Shown: one piece after another, positions 1 to 7,373 of the stretch
Position numbering within the stretch: the stretch's first letter is position 1
Layout of the letters: each line of letters opens with the position of its first letter
From: an uncultured beta proteobacterium
GTDB taxonomy: Bacteria; Pseudomonadota; Gammaproteobacteria; Burkholderiales; Burkholderiaceae_C
Direction: 5' to 3'
DNA length: 9,281 nt
Assembly: GCA_903958915.1 (NCBI GenBank)
Contig: CAJBVC010000089.1
Span: 1 to 9,281, forward strand
Notes under the pieces: model-generated
Told to the model about the DNA's origin: nothing
The model's database searches: none
What the model saw: only the letters and a program-made list of their open reading frames with translations
Translations under genes and position numbers: made by a program

Positions 1-694
1 GGCGCCTGCATCCGACATCGGCCCGGTACAGGACGCGTGGGCGCGCCTGGATGGCTTTGATGCGGTCATGTTTGTCAGCGGCAATGCGGTTGCCTATTTT
101 TTTGCATCAAAACCGGCTGGAATGCTCGTATTTAATGCGCAAGCAGCTATCAAAACAAGAGCGTTTGTGACGGGGCCCGGAACCCACGCAGCGCTGTTGC
201 GCGTGGCGGCAGACCCGATGTGGATCGACGCGCCGGGCAGCGACGCGCCGCAGTTTGATTCTGAAGCGTTGTGGAGTGTGGTTTCGCAGCGCGTCAGCGC
301 AGGATTTCGCGTGCTGGTCGTTCGCGGGGCGGGCAGCGCGGGCGATGAGGGCACCGCCGGTGCCGGACGCGACTGGTTTGCCAAACAGGTACTGGCGGTG
401 GGGGGCACGGTGGAGTTTGTTGTGGCCTACCAGCGCCGCGCACCGCGCTGGGACGGTGCGCAAGTTGGTTTGGCGCAGCAGGCGGCGGTGGATGGCAGCG
501 CGTGGTTGTTCAGCAGCTCCGAGGCCATCGGTAATCTGGCGGCAGCCCTGCCACGCCAGGACTGGAGCCAGGCGCGTGCCGTAGCAACCCATCCGCGCAT
601 CGCGCAAGCCGCTCGAACAGCTGGTTTTTCTGTTGTTTGCGAGTCACGTCCCACTGCGGCGGCACTGGTGGCATCGATAGAATCCATGCAATGA
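1..694 (+). CDS. hemD: Uroporphyrinogen-III synthase HemD, 5'-truncated by window edge
   Basis: This enzyme cyclises hydroxymethylbilane to uroporphyrinogen III in the cytoplasm, the branch-point precursor of heme, siroheme and corrinoids. The frame is open from base 2 with no stop before the TGA at 692-694, so the true start lies upstream; 230 residues are visible, and HemD is usually about 250-270. HemD-like blocks are seen in order: FVSGNAV near the start, FVTGPGT, a DSEALW block, RVLVVRG, and a C-terminal FSSSEAI segment resembling the TSSEG-type region of the family. The ATG at 68 lies inside the conserved FVSGNAV block and is not the real start. The last codons overlap the hemX start (ATGA, 691-694), which implies translational coupling. 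The oddity is that bases 103-162 (about 20 codons) match a palindromic intergenic repeat, read in frame between FFA and AFVTGPGT. Family assignment is by recognition of motifs and of the hemX/hemY neighbours. Confidence 0.9.
   Translation, partial: APASDIGPVQDAWARLDGFDAVMFVSGNAVAYFFASKPAGMLVFNAQAAIKTRAFVTGPGTHAALLRVAADPMWIDAPGSDAPQFDSEALWSVVSQRVSAGFRVLVVRGAGSAGDEGTAGAGRDWFAKQVLAVGGTVEFVVAYQRRAPRWDGAQVGLAQQAAVDGSAWLFSSSEAIGNLAAALPRQDWSQARAVATHPRIAQAARTAGFSVVCESRPTAAALVASIESMQ
103..162 (-). repeat. Copy A of a Comamonadaceae-type palindromic repeat, inside hemD
   Basis: Read on the - strand from 162, this begins GCTCTTG and contains ATAGCTGCTTGCGC. An ungapped comparison of its first 26 nt with copy B (from 7315 on the + strand) gives 20 identities, including 13 of 14 in the ATAGCTG(C/G)TTGCGC core. 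After a variable 13-nt segment both copies resume similarity (ATTCCAG versus GTTGCAG, then CCG, then ATGC). The terminal palindromic arm is partly decayed here: GCTATC at 146-151 faces AAGAGC at 157-162, keeping the outer GCT/AGC pairs. I recall near-identical strings as a frequent intergenic repeat in Comamonadaceae. What is unusual is that this copy is translated as part of HemD with the frame intact on both sides. Confidence 0.75.
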
Positions 695-1743
695 ACGCCG
701 AGAACGACCTTCCCGCTGCAGCGCAGGCTGAAACGGTCGCAATTGCGACGCCTACGACTGCGCCGAACCTGGCGCAGGGTCTGCAGTGGGCGGTGGCTGT
801 CGTTGCCGTTCTGGGCCTGGTCACCAGTGGCCTCCTGTGGCAGAAACTGAGCAATATTCAGGAGCAACTCGCGCGCCAGAGCGCCGAAGCCAGCGCGCAG
901 GCCACGCAGGCCGCCGGGCAGTCGAAGCAGGCGCAGGCGGTCGCGATGGAGACCGCTGCCAAGTTGGCGGTGACCGAGGCGCGCCTGGCCGAAGTGTCGT
1001 TGCAACGCACGCAGCTCGAGGAGTTGATGCAGAGCCTGTCGCGTTCGCGTGACGAAAATCTGGTGGTGGACATTGAGTCTGCCGTGCGCCTGGCGCAACA
1101 GCAGTCCCAGTTGACGGGCAGTGCCGAACCTCTGCTGGCGGCCCTCAAGAGTGCGGAGGTGCGTATCACCCGCGCAGCGCAGCCCCGTTTGACACCCCTG
1201 CAGCGTGCCATCGCACGCGATGTAGCGCGCATCAAAGGCACCGTGCTGGCCGATACGCCCACCTTGCTGGTCAAACTCGACGAACTGGTGTTGCTGGCCG
1301 ATGATTTGACGGTGGCCAATGCCGTATCTGGTGTGCGTGGGAGTGAGCCGCTTAAACGCAAACCCGACGAGTCGGTTGCCACCTGGTGGGTGCGCATGGG
1401 TTTGGTCGTGCGTGACGAGTTGCGCGGCCTGGTGCGCGTCAGCCGTGTGGAAGTTCCCGAGGCGGCGTTGCTGTCGCCCGAGCAGTCGTTCTTCCTGCGC
1501 GAAAACCTGAAGCTCAAACTGCTCAATGCGCGGCTCGGTTTGTTGTCGCGCCAGGTTGACTCGGCGCGCTCTGATCTGGCGACTGCTGCGGTCATGTTGA
1601 GCCGCTATTTCGACACAAGTTCACGCAAGACCCAGACCACGGCGAATCTGCTGCAGCAAGTGCAGAGCCAGATGAAAACACTGGAAATGCCACGTATTGA
1701 TGAAACGCTGGCCGCGTTGACCACGGCCGCGTCCGGACGCTAG
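691..1743 (+). CDS. hemX: HemX family membrane protein (heme operon, 350 aa)
   Basis: This is a HemX family protein (Pfam HemX type), often annotated as uroporphyrinogen-III C-methyltransferase although no SAM-methyltransferase domain is visible; its true role is unclear. The architecture is a short Ala/Thr-rich cytoplasmic N-terminus, one transmembrane helix at about residues 31-49 (WAVAVVAVLGLVTSGLLW), an Ala/Gln-rich probable coiled coil at about 50-120, then a soluble domain with the family-like blocks RDENLVVDIESAVRLAQQQ and FFLRENLKLKLLNARLGLLSR. I chose the ATG at 691 because it overlaps the hemD stop (ATGA) and gives MNAENDL; the frame extends upstream to a TTG at 637, but that lies deep inside hemD. 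No clear Shine-Dalgarno is present, which fits coupling to hemD. hemY follows after 2 nt. Membrane placement suggests a scaffold or partner of HemY in late heme synthesis (inference). Confidence 0.88.
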   Translation: MNAENDLPAAAQAETVAIATPTTAPNLAQGLQWAVAVVAVLGLVTSGLLWQKLSNIQEQLARQSAEASAQATQAAGQSKQAQAVAMETAAKLAVTEARLAEVSLQRTQLEELMQSLSRSRDENLVVDIESAVRLAQQQSQLTGSAEPLLAALKSAEVRITRAAQPRLTPLQRAIARDVARIKGTVLADTPTLLVKLDELVLLADDLTVANAVSGVRGSEPLKRKPDESVATWWVRMGLVVRDELRGLVRVSRVEVPEAALLSPEQSFFLRENLKLKLLNARLGLLSRQVDSARSDLATAAVMLSRYFDTSSRKTQTTANLLQQVQSQMKTLEMPRIDETLAALTTAASGR

Positions 1744-1745
1744 CG

Positions 1746-3023
1746 ATGCGGGCCGCGCTGTGGCTGATGGCACTGTTTGGTGTGGCGGTCGTGCTGGCGC
1801 TGTTTGCCGGCAACAACCATGGCACGGTCACTCTGTACTGGCACCCGCATAGGGTAGACCTGTCCCTCAACCTGGTGCTGCTGGCACTGGCGCTGTGCTT
1901 TGTGGTTCTTCATTTGGCGTGGCGTGCTTTGACGGCATTGCTGCGCATTCCGACACAGGCGCGCAGCTGGAGACGTCTGCAACAGGAGCGCACCATGGTC
2001 AGCGCCCTGCTCGACGCCCTGTCGCACCTGGTTTCGGGCCGGTTTGTCAGGGCCCGTAAAACAGCCGAACTGGTGGTCGCTCTGGAAGACGCTCTGCATC
2101 GCAGTGGCGACACCTTGGCGCACGCCCCACGGCTGCGTACCCTTGCACACTTGCTGGCAGCGGAAAGTGCCCATGCCCTGCAGGACCGCACTGTGCGGGA
2201 CCAGCATTACCAGCACGCGCTGGACAATGCCGCCACCCGCGATGCGCATGATGCCCGTGATGGTGTGCTGCTGCGTGGCGCACGTTGGGCGTTTGATGAT
2301 CGTGATGCCGCCGGGGCGCTGCAGTGGCTCGACCAGTTGCCCCAAGGAGCGGCACGCCGCACGGTGGCTTTACGTCTGCGATTCAAGGCGGCGCGTCTGG
2401 CGGGCAAATCGCGCTTGGCGCTGGAGACAGCTCGCCTGCTCACCAAGCATCGTGCGTTTTCCGAGCTGGCGGGCACCAGCATCGCACGTGGACTGTCGAT
2501 CGAACTGATCCGCGGGGCCCATGATCCGGCGCAAATCCAGCGCGCCTGGGATGCCCTGGACACTTCCGAAAAAATTCTGCCCGACGTGGCAATCGAGGCC
2601 GCCAATCGATTGCTGGCGCATGGCGGTGATGTGGCACTGTCCCGGCAGTGGTTGTTGCCAGCTTGGGAGGCGATGGCCAAGCAGCCCGATGTGCTGTCGG
2701 CGCAGCAACGCATTGCTTTGGTGCGCTCCCTGGAGTCCGGATTTGCCATGGTGGGAGCGGCGCCAGACGCGCCCTGGTTGACGCGCATTGAAGCGGCTCA
2801 AGTGGCGCACCCGCGCGACCCGGTGTTGCAGTACCTCGCTGGTATTGCCTGCATGCATCTGCGGCTTTGGGGGAAGGCGCAGCAGATGCTCAAGCAGTCA
2901 CTCTCCTTGTTGCAGGACGCGGATTTGCGACGTGATGTGTGGCGTGCCATGGCCTGGATGGCCGACCAGCGTGGCGACGAAAAGGCCGCCAACGAGGCCT
3001 ACCGTGAAGCCTCGAAAAGGTGA
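1746..3023 (+). CDS. hemY: HemY family protein, membrane-anchored TPR-like (425 aa)
   Basis: This is a HemY protein of the proteobacterial type (HemY N-terminal domain followed by TPR-like helices), not the protoporphyrinogen oxidase of Gram-positives that shares the name. Two hydrophobic helices are visible at about residues 3-21 and 40-60, separated by a short loop with the family-like NNHGTVTLYW. A long alpha-helical, Ala/Leu/Arg-rich region follows, with TPR-like patterns such as LQYLAGIACMHLRLWGKAQQ near residues 361-380 and a final repeat ending DEKAANEAYREASKR. The length is close to the roughly 400 aa usual for the family. The start at 1746 is 2 nt after the hemX stop and has no strong Shine-Dalgarno, so translation is probably coupled. 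In the hemCDXY type of operon this protein is thought to act near the membrane in protoporphyrin/heme steps; its precise biochemistry is unsettled. Confidence 0.9.
   Translation: MRAALWLMALFGVAVVLALFAGNNHGTVTLYWHPHRVDLSLNLVLLALALCFVVLHLAWRALTALLRIPTQARSWRRLQQERTMVSALLDALSHLVSGRFVRARKTAELVVALEDALHRSGDTLAHAPRLRTLAHLLAAESAHALQDRTVRDQHYQHALDNAATRDAHDARDGVLLRGARWAFDDRDAAGALQWLDQLPQGAARRTVALRLRFKAARLAGKSRLALETARLLTKHRAFSELAGTSIARGLSIELIRGAHDPAQIQRAWDALDTSEKILPDVAIEAANRLLAHGGDVALSRQWLLPAWEAMAKQPDVLSAQQRIALVRSLESGFAMVGAAPDAPWLTRIEAAQVAHPRDPVLQYLAGIACMHLRLWGKAQQMLKQSLSLLQDADLRRDVWRAMAWMADQRGDEKAANEAYREASKR
3016..3023 (+). promoter_or_regulatory. Shine-Dalgarno-like AAAGGTGA before the GGDEF gene
   Basis: AAAGGTGA overlaps the end of hemY and lies 7 nt before the GTG at 3031, a good spacing for translation initiation. 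It is 31 nt before the alternative ATG at 3055, which has no purine-rich motif of its own at proper spacing. This favours the GTG start, but only weakly because the match to AGGAGG is partial. Confidence 0.4.
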
Positions 3024-3030
3024 CGAACGG

Positions 3031-4131
3031 GTGTTTCAGTACTATTATGTGCAGATGCCTACACTCATAGAACACATCCTGAAAATGACCGATCACCGGG
3101 ATCGGGACCACCTGGAACTGACCCTGTCAAAGGCCTTGATCGACCTGTTACCCATTGACCGTGTGGTGATGGTCCGTGTCCTCAGCGAAGAGGGCGTCAA
3201 GCGTTGGCTGGAAATTGCGTCACTCGATGCACGGGGCGGGGGCAAGGTGGTGGATCCGATGCGGGTAGATTTTGAAACGCTGCGGCTACTCGATGACCAC
3301 CGCGATCGTTTGCAGTGCATCGTCCAGCGTGAACCCGTGGAGGTGGCCTGGGCTGGCGAGGAAGGTCCGCGCATTACCTACCTGCCATTGTTTGCCGATG
3401 CACGCAATGAAGACGAAGGCGTGGTGGAAGTCCATTCGGGTTCCGCACTACGCGATGACCAGCAATACACCGTGGACGTGATGCTGCATGTGTTTCGCAA
3501 TATGTACAACCTGTTGGCCTACAGCGACCGCGATGCCTTGACGGGCTTGCTCAATCGCAAGGCTCTGGATGACACTTTTTACAGCGCCGTCCTGGACGAA
3601 CTGGATGAGGGAGCACTGGAAGGCACGCGGGAGCCACAGGCGCCGGTGGAACCGGGCCAGGAGCGGCGCCACCGCGTGCCTCCGAATTACTGGCTGGGGA
3701 CTGTCAGTGTGGATAATTTTGGTGCCCTGAACGACAAAAACGGCCACCTCATTGCGGAAGAAGTTCTGCTGCTGGTGGCGCGGATCATGAACAACACCTT
3801 CCGTACTTACGACCGCATTTATCGGCTGGGCGGCGACCAGTTCGCCGTGCTGATGCACTGCCCGGACGAGGCACTGGTGCTGGCGGCGTTCGAGCGTTTC
3901 CGGGCGAACATGGAAAAATTCAATTTCCCGCAGGTGGGGCAAGTGACTGCCTGTGCCGGCTTTACCCGCGTGACACCGGATGACTCACCCGATACGACGC
4001 TGGGGCGTTGTGAGCACGCGGTGGATTACGCCCAACGCCATGGGCGAAACCAGGTGTTCAGCCACGGCGATCTGGTGCGAAAAGGGGTTTTTGCGGACGA
4101 ACCCAAAACCGGGGCGGTGGATCTGTTTTAG
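3031..4131 (+). CDS. GGDEF-domain protein (diguanylate cyclase family, GGDQF variant)
   Basis: GGDEF domains make the second messenger c-di-GMP from two GTP, or act as c-di-GMP sensors when degenerate. Numbered from the GTG at 3031 (366 aa; 358 from the ATG at 3055), residues about 10-160 form a soluble N-terminal region without transmembrane helices, possibly GAF-like (inference). The GGDEF domain begins at DRDALTGLLNR (167-176). Mg-site Asp228 is in SVDNF, the substrate loop is NDKNGH (234-239), an I-site RxxD (RTYD, 258-261) lies exactly five residues before the signature, and the signature itself is GGDQF (267-271). The second acidic signature residue is thus Gln, and the usual Gly-Asp after the NDxxGH block is Ala-Glu (242-243). 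A charged insert (about 190-218) sits between the first helix and the Mg-site strand. The gene starts 7 nt after hemY and is probably in the heme operon. Whether it is enzymatically active is uncertain. Confidence 0.88.
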   Translation: MFQYYYVQMPTLIEHILKMTDHRDRDHLELTLSKALIDLLPIDRVVMVRVLSEEGVKRWLEIASLDARGGGKVVDPMRVDFETLRLLDDHRDRLQCIVQREPVEVAWAGEEGPRITYLPLFADARNEDEGVVEVHSGSALRDDQQYTVDVMLHVFRNMYNLLAYSDRDALTGLLNRKALDDTFYSAVLDELDEGALEGTREPQAPVEPGQERRHRVPPNYWLGTVSVDNFGALNDKNGHLIAEEVLLLVARIMNNTFRTYDRIYRLGGDQFAVLMHCPDEALVLAAFERFRANMEKFNFPQVGQVTACAGFTRVTPDDSPDTTLGRCEHAVDYAQRHGRNQVFSHGDLVRKGVFADEPKTGAVDLF

Positions 4132-4163
4132 CAAGACCTACCCGACGCGGTCCATAAAGGAAG

Positions 4164-4187
4164 AAGGGAGCGCCGTGGCGCTCCCTT
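4164..4187. terminator. Perfect 10-bp hairpin, probable bidirectional terminator
   Basis: AAGGGAGCGC (4164-4173), loop CGTG, then GCGCTCCCTT (4178-4187) form a perfect GC-rich stem. It lies between the stop of the GGDEF gene (4131) and the stop of rne (4215), which converge. On the + strand it is followed by TTGGTTTCT; on the - strand the downstream sequence is also pyrimidine-rich but has only a short T run. The position and symmetry suggest it ends transcripts from both directions, with modest U-tracts on each side. Confidence 0.75.
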
Positions 4188-4214
4188 GGTTTCTGGCAGG
4201 TTGGGTGCTCGGCG

Positions 4215-7157
4215 TCAGACGCTGGTAGTCTGCTCAAACGGCAGGGTCATATTGCGCAAGTCCTTGCGCGTTTCCACCAACACCAGAGGCCCGGTATCGA
4301 CGACAACCGGTGCCGGACGCTCGCGGGGTACGTGGCGCGGCATGGGTTCGGCGGCGATAGCGGCCTGCACAGCAGCGACCCGCTGCGCATCCGAATTGAC
4401 CCATTGCAAGCCCGACTGCTGTGCCACGGAGAGCAAGCTCTCGAGGGGCAAATCAAACGGAATCACCTTGGGCATGTGGGCGGTCGCAGCGGCTACCTCA
4501 GCGTGGGGAGCGACGGGTGCAGCTATGCTTGCAGGGGCCAGTGCTGAAGCTTCGGGTGGCATCGCTGGCGCGTCTGCACCCAGGGCTTCGCCGGTTTCGT
4601 TGCGCTCGCCGCGATCCTGTCGAGGTCGACGCTCGCGCCCATAACGGTCGCGCGATCGTGCTTCCCGCGGGGCGGCGGTGTTCTCGTCGCGTTCAACTCC
4701 CTCAGATACTCCATCTTGCGGGGCTGCCTGTGGTTGTGCAACCGCTGCGCCGTCTGCTTCGGCAAAACCCAGCGGCACCTGCTGCACCTCGGCGGCCGTG
4801 TTAGGCGCACCGTTGTCGTCCGGGCGCGCCGTGCGTTCGCCGCGGCGTCCACGGCCACCCCTGCCTCGACCTTCGCGACCTTCACGGCTCTCGCGTCCTT
4901 CCCGATTGCCATCGGTTGCAGTTTCTGTGGCATTGTCGGTGCGTGCTTCCGAGCCACCGTCCACACGTTCTTCGGTCGCAGCGCGATCGGCTCCTCCACG
5001 CGGCCCCCTGTTTGAGCGCTCGCCCCGGTCACCGCGAGGTGCCCGGTCCTGACGTGGTTCGCCACGCTGGGCGTCACTGCCTGCGTCAACCATGGAGCCT
5101 GCGGCTGGTACGGTGCTACCAGCAACCATGGGTTTTCCGTCGGCGTCGAATTTGTCGCGCTGCGCGGCTCCCGGGCGGTCCGTGCGGTCATTGCGATCGC
5201 CGCGTCCACCGCGACCGCCTCTGCCTCCACGTCCATCGCCACGCCCCTCACCGCGAGGTCCGCGTCCATCGGGGCGGCCCTCACCGCTGCGGCCACCGCT
5301 GCGGCCACCTTCACGATTGCCGTCACGGCCCCGGCCCTCACGAGGCTCCTGGGTTTTGGTGGTTGGCGCCGGCGCTGGCGGGGCGCTAACGTGCGCAGGT
5401 TCACCGGCAAAGAGACGCTTGAGCCACGCAAAGAATCCCGTTTCTTGTGCCGCGAATGGGCGTGCAGCGGGAGCACCGTGGGCGTGCTGGGGGGTGGTGG
5501 TCGGCGCGGGCTTTTCTGCGGGCGCCACGGGGCGCGGTGCGGCCTGCGGCGCAGGCAGGTCAGGCAGCACACCCTTGATCAGCGGTGTCTGCTTGTTGGT
5601 AGGCTCCTGCGAGCGACGGGTGACCCCAGTGGGGTCTTCGATCTCGTCGGCCATCTTGTAGCTGGCCTCGATGTTGTCCAGGCGCGGGTCGTCGTGTTTG
5701 AGGCGTTCCAGCCGGTAGTTGGGCGTCTCCAGGGTCTTGTTGGGCACCAGCAGGACGTTGATGCGCTGCTTCAATTCGATTTTGGCAACTTCCGAGCGTT
5801 TTTCATTCAGCAGGAAAGACGCCACGTCCACCGGCACCTGGCACAGCACCGACGCCGTGCTGTCTTTGAGGGACTCTTCCTGGATGATGCGCAGAATCTG
5901 CAAAGCGCTGGACTCCGTGTCGCGGATGTGGCCGGAACCACCACAACGCGGGCAGGGGATGGAGGCACCTTCGCTGAGCGCAGGCCTCAGACGTTGCCGG
6001 CTCATTTCCATCAGACCGAACTTGCTGATGGTGCCGAACTGTACACGGGCCCGGTCCTGGCGCAGCGCATCGCGCAGGCGGTTCTCCACATCGCGGCGAT
6101 TACGGGACTCTTCCATGTCGATAAAGTCGATCACGATCAGGCCGCCCAAATCACGCAGGCGCATCTGGCGCGCCACTTCGTCGGCCGCTTCCAGGTTGGT
6201 GCGGGTAGCAGTCTCCTCAATGTCACCACCCTTGATGGCGCGGGCCGAGTTCACATCCACAGAAACCAGCGCTTCCGTGTGGTCAATCACGATGGCGCCG
6301 CCAGACGGCAGTTGTACCGTGCGGGCGTAGGCGGATTCGATCTGGTGTTCGATCTGGAAACGGGAAAACAGCGGGGCGTCGTCACGGTAGCGCTTCACGC
6401 GAGCGGCGTGCTCAGGCATGACGTGGGCCATGAACTGCTGGGCCTGCTCGTACACATCGTCGGTGTCGATCAGGATGTCGCCGATATCATGGTTGAAGTA
6501 GTCGCGGATGGCGCGAATCACCAGGCTGGATTCCTGGTAAATGAGGAACGCGCCCTTGCCGCCTTTGGCAGCGCCGTCGATGGCGTCCCAGAGTTTGAGC
6601 AGGTAATTCAGGTCCCATTGCAATTCCGGTGCGCTGCGGCCGATGCCGGCAGTACGGGCGATGATGGACATTCCATTGGGGTATTCCAACTGGTCCATAT
6701 TCTCTTTGAGCTCGGCCCGGTCTTCGCCCTCGATGCGACGGGAAACGCCGCCGCCACGCGGGTTGTTGGGCATCAGAACCACATAGCGGCCGGCCAGCGA
6801 GACGAAGGTCGTCAGTGCCGCGCCCTTGTTGCCACGCTCTTCCTTTTCGACCTGGACCAGGAGTTCATTGCCTTCCTTGATCACATCCTGAATGCGTGCC
6901 TGGCTGGCAGACACGCCTTCCTTGAAGTACATGCGCGAGATTTCCTTGAACGGCAAGAAGCCGTGGCGGTCTTCGCCGTAGTCTACAAAGCAGGCTTCCA
7001 GCGAAGGTTCCACGCGGGTCACCACGGCCTTGTAGATATTGCCCTTGCGCTGTTCGCGCCCCTCGATTTCGATTTCGTAGTCGAGGAGTTTTTGTCCGTC
7101 GACAATGGCCAGGCGGCGTTCTTCAGCCTGCGTGGCGTTGATAAGCATCCGTTTCAT
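4215..7157 (-). CDS. rne: Ribonuclease E (980 aa) with Arg/Gly-rich C-terminal scaffold
   Basis: Essential endoribonuclease for mRNA decay and for rRNA/tRNA processing, and core of the RNA degradosome. The catalytic half matches E. coli RNase E closely: N-terminus [11 protein letters not shown]1 domain about residues 35-120, 5'-sensor/RNase H-like region, DNase I-like domain with metal-binding Asp301 and Asp344 (E. coli D303 and D346), and Zn-link Cys402/Cys405 (CPRCGGSGH). After about residue 520 the protein is low-complexity: a hydrophobic amphipathic segment [10 protein letters not shown] (574-583) like the E. coli membrane-targeting helix, Arg/Gly tracts at about 606-654 and 751-778, and a distinct C-terminal block (about 896-980). 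The ATG at 7157 is preferred over the one at 7166 because AAGGA (7170-7166) lies 8 nt before it but abuts the latter, and MKRM is the family start. It is divergent from rluC, as in E. coli, with a long leader that may carry feedback control. Confidence 0.97.
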   Translation of the reverse strand: MKRMLINATQAEERRLAIVDGQKLLDYEIEIEGREQRKGNIYKAVVTRVEPSLEACFVDYGEDRHGFLPFKEISRMYFKEGVSASQARIQDVIKEGNELLVQVEKEERGNKGAALTTFVSLAGRYVVLMPNNPRGGGVSRRIEGEDRAELKENMDQLEYPNGMSIIARTAGIGRSAPELQWDLNYLLKLWDAIDGAAKGGKGAFLIYQESSLVIRAIRDYFNHDIGDILIDTDDVYEQAQQFMAHVMPEHAARVKRYRDDAPLFSRFQIEHQIESAYARTVQLPSGGAIVIDHTEALVSVDVNSARAIKGGDIEETATRTNLEAADEVARQMRLRDLGGLIVIDFIDMEESRNRRDVENRLRDALRQDRARVQFGTISKFGLMEMSRQRLRPALSEGASIPCPRCGGSGHIRDTESSALQILRIIQEESLKDSTASVLCQVPVDVASFLLNEKRSEVAKIELKQRINVLLVPNKTLETPNYRLERLKHDDPRLDNIEASYKMADEIEDPTGVTRRSQEPTNKQTPLIKGVLPDLPAPQAAPRPVAPAEKPAPTTTPQHAHGAPAARPFAAQETGFFAWLKRLFAGEPAHVSAPPAPAPTTKTQEPREGRGRDGNREGGRSGGRSGEGRPDGRGPRGEGRGDGRGGRGGRGGRGDRNDRTDRPGAAQRDKFDADGKPMVAGSTVPAAGSMVDAGSDAQRGEPRQDRAPRGDRGERSNRGPRGGADRAATEERVDGGSEARTDNATETATDGNREGRESREGREGRGRGGRGRRGERTARPDDNGAPNTAAEVQQVPLGFAEADGAAVAQPQAAPQDGVSEGVERDENTAAPREARSRDRYGRERRPRQDRGERNETGEALGADAPAMPPEASALAPASIAAPVAPHAEVAAATAHMPKVIPFDLPLESLLSVAQQSGLQWVNSDAQRVAAVQAAIAAEPMPRHVPRERPAPVVVDTGPLVLVETRKDLRNMTLPFEQTTSV

Positions 7158-7165
7158 GGATTGCA

Positions 7166-7174
7166 TCCTTCTTC
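7166..7174 (-). promoter_or_regulatory. rne Shine-Dalgarno GAAGAAGGA, fixes the start at 7157
   Basis: On the - strand GAAGAAGGA ends 8 nt before the ATG at 7157. Its last A is the first base of the upstream in-frame ATG at 7166, so that codon cannot use this site. This supports [10 protein letters not shown] as the true N-terminus. Confidence 0.7.
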
Positions 7175-7246
7175 AGTAAGTACATGCTCTTGACGAGCCT
7201 TTGAAGCCAGGACTTTGCGCTGAACCGAGGTGGAATTGCCGGAGAA

Positions 7247-7271
7247 CTTCGACTCAAACGAGACGTCGAAG
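7247..7271 (-). other. Hairpin in the rne 5' leader
   Basis: CTTCGAC (7247-7253) and GTCGAAG (7265-7271) form a perfect 7-bp inverted repeat with an 11-nt loop, inside which TC/GA can add two pairs past a one-base bulge. On the rne strand it would lie about 90-115 nt upstream of the start codon. No T run follows, so it is not a standard terminator. It may be a structural or cleavage element of the leader. Confidence 0.45.
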
Positions 7272-7314
7272 CATGGGCGCGTGGAGGGGAGCGAGTGGGA
7301 GCGATTGTGAACTT

Positions 7315-7373
7315 GCTATTGAAATAATAGCTGGTTGCGCCCGTTGAATGGGCGTTGCAGGCCGATTCATGCC
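7315..7373 (+). repeat. Copy B of the Comamonadaceae-type palindromic repeat
   Basis: It starts with the perfect palindromic arm GCTATT-gaaat-AATAGC (7315-7331), continues into ATAGCTGGTTGCGC, then has a second hairpin CGCCC-gttgaat-GGGCG (7338-7354), then GTTGCAGGCCG and ends near ATGCC. It matches copy A in hemD (20 of 26 in the first part, then patches). Unlike copy A, both hairpins are intact here. It lies in the rne leader and would be transcribed in antisense orientation to this reading if the leader is as long as proposed. Confidence 0.75.

Noticed and set aside
427..1098. 223-codon frame on the - strand opposite hemD/hemX
   Set aside because: The composition is Arg/His-rich shadow sequence, without motifs, opposite two supported genes.
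2788..3030. Upstream extension of the GGDEF gene within hemY
   Set aside because: The extension (MKRLKWRTRA onward) is Arg/Cys-rich shadow sequence of hemY and has no GGDEF-protein character.
4523..5572. 349-codon open frame in another frame of the - strand over the rne tail
   Set aside because: It arises from the low-complexity GC-rich tail; the rne frame carries the meaningful Arg/Gly motifs and continues the enzyme.
5391..7193. 600-codon open frame on the + strand opposite rne
   Set aside because: It is fully antisense to a well-supported RNase E, has no recognisable domain, and long antisense frames are common in GC-rich genes.
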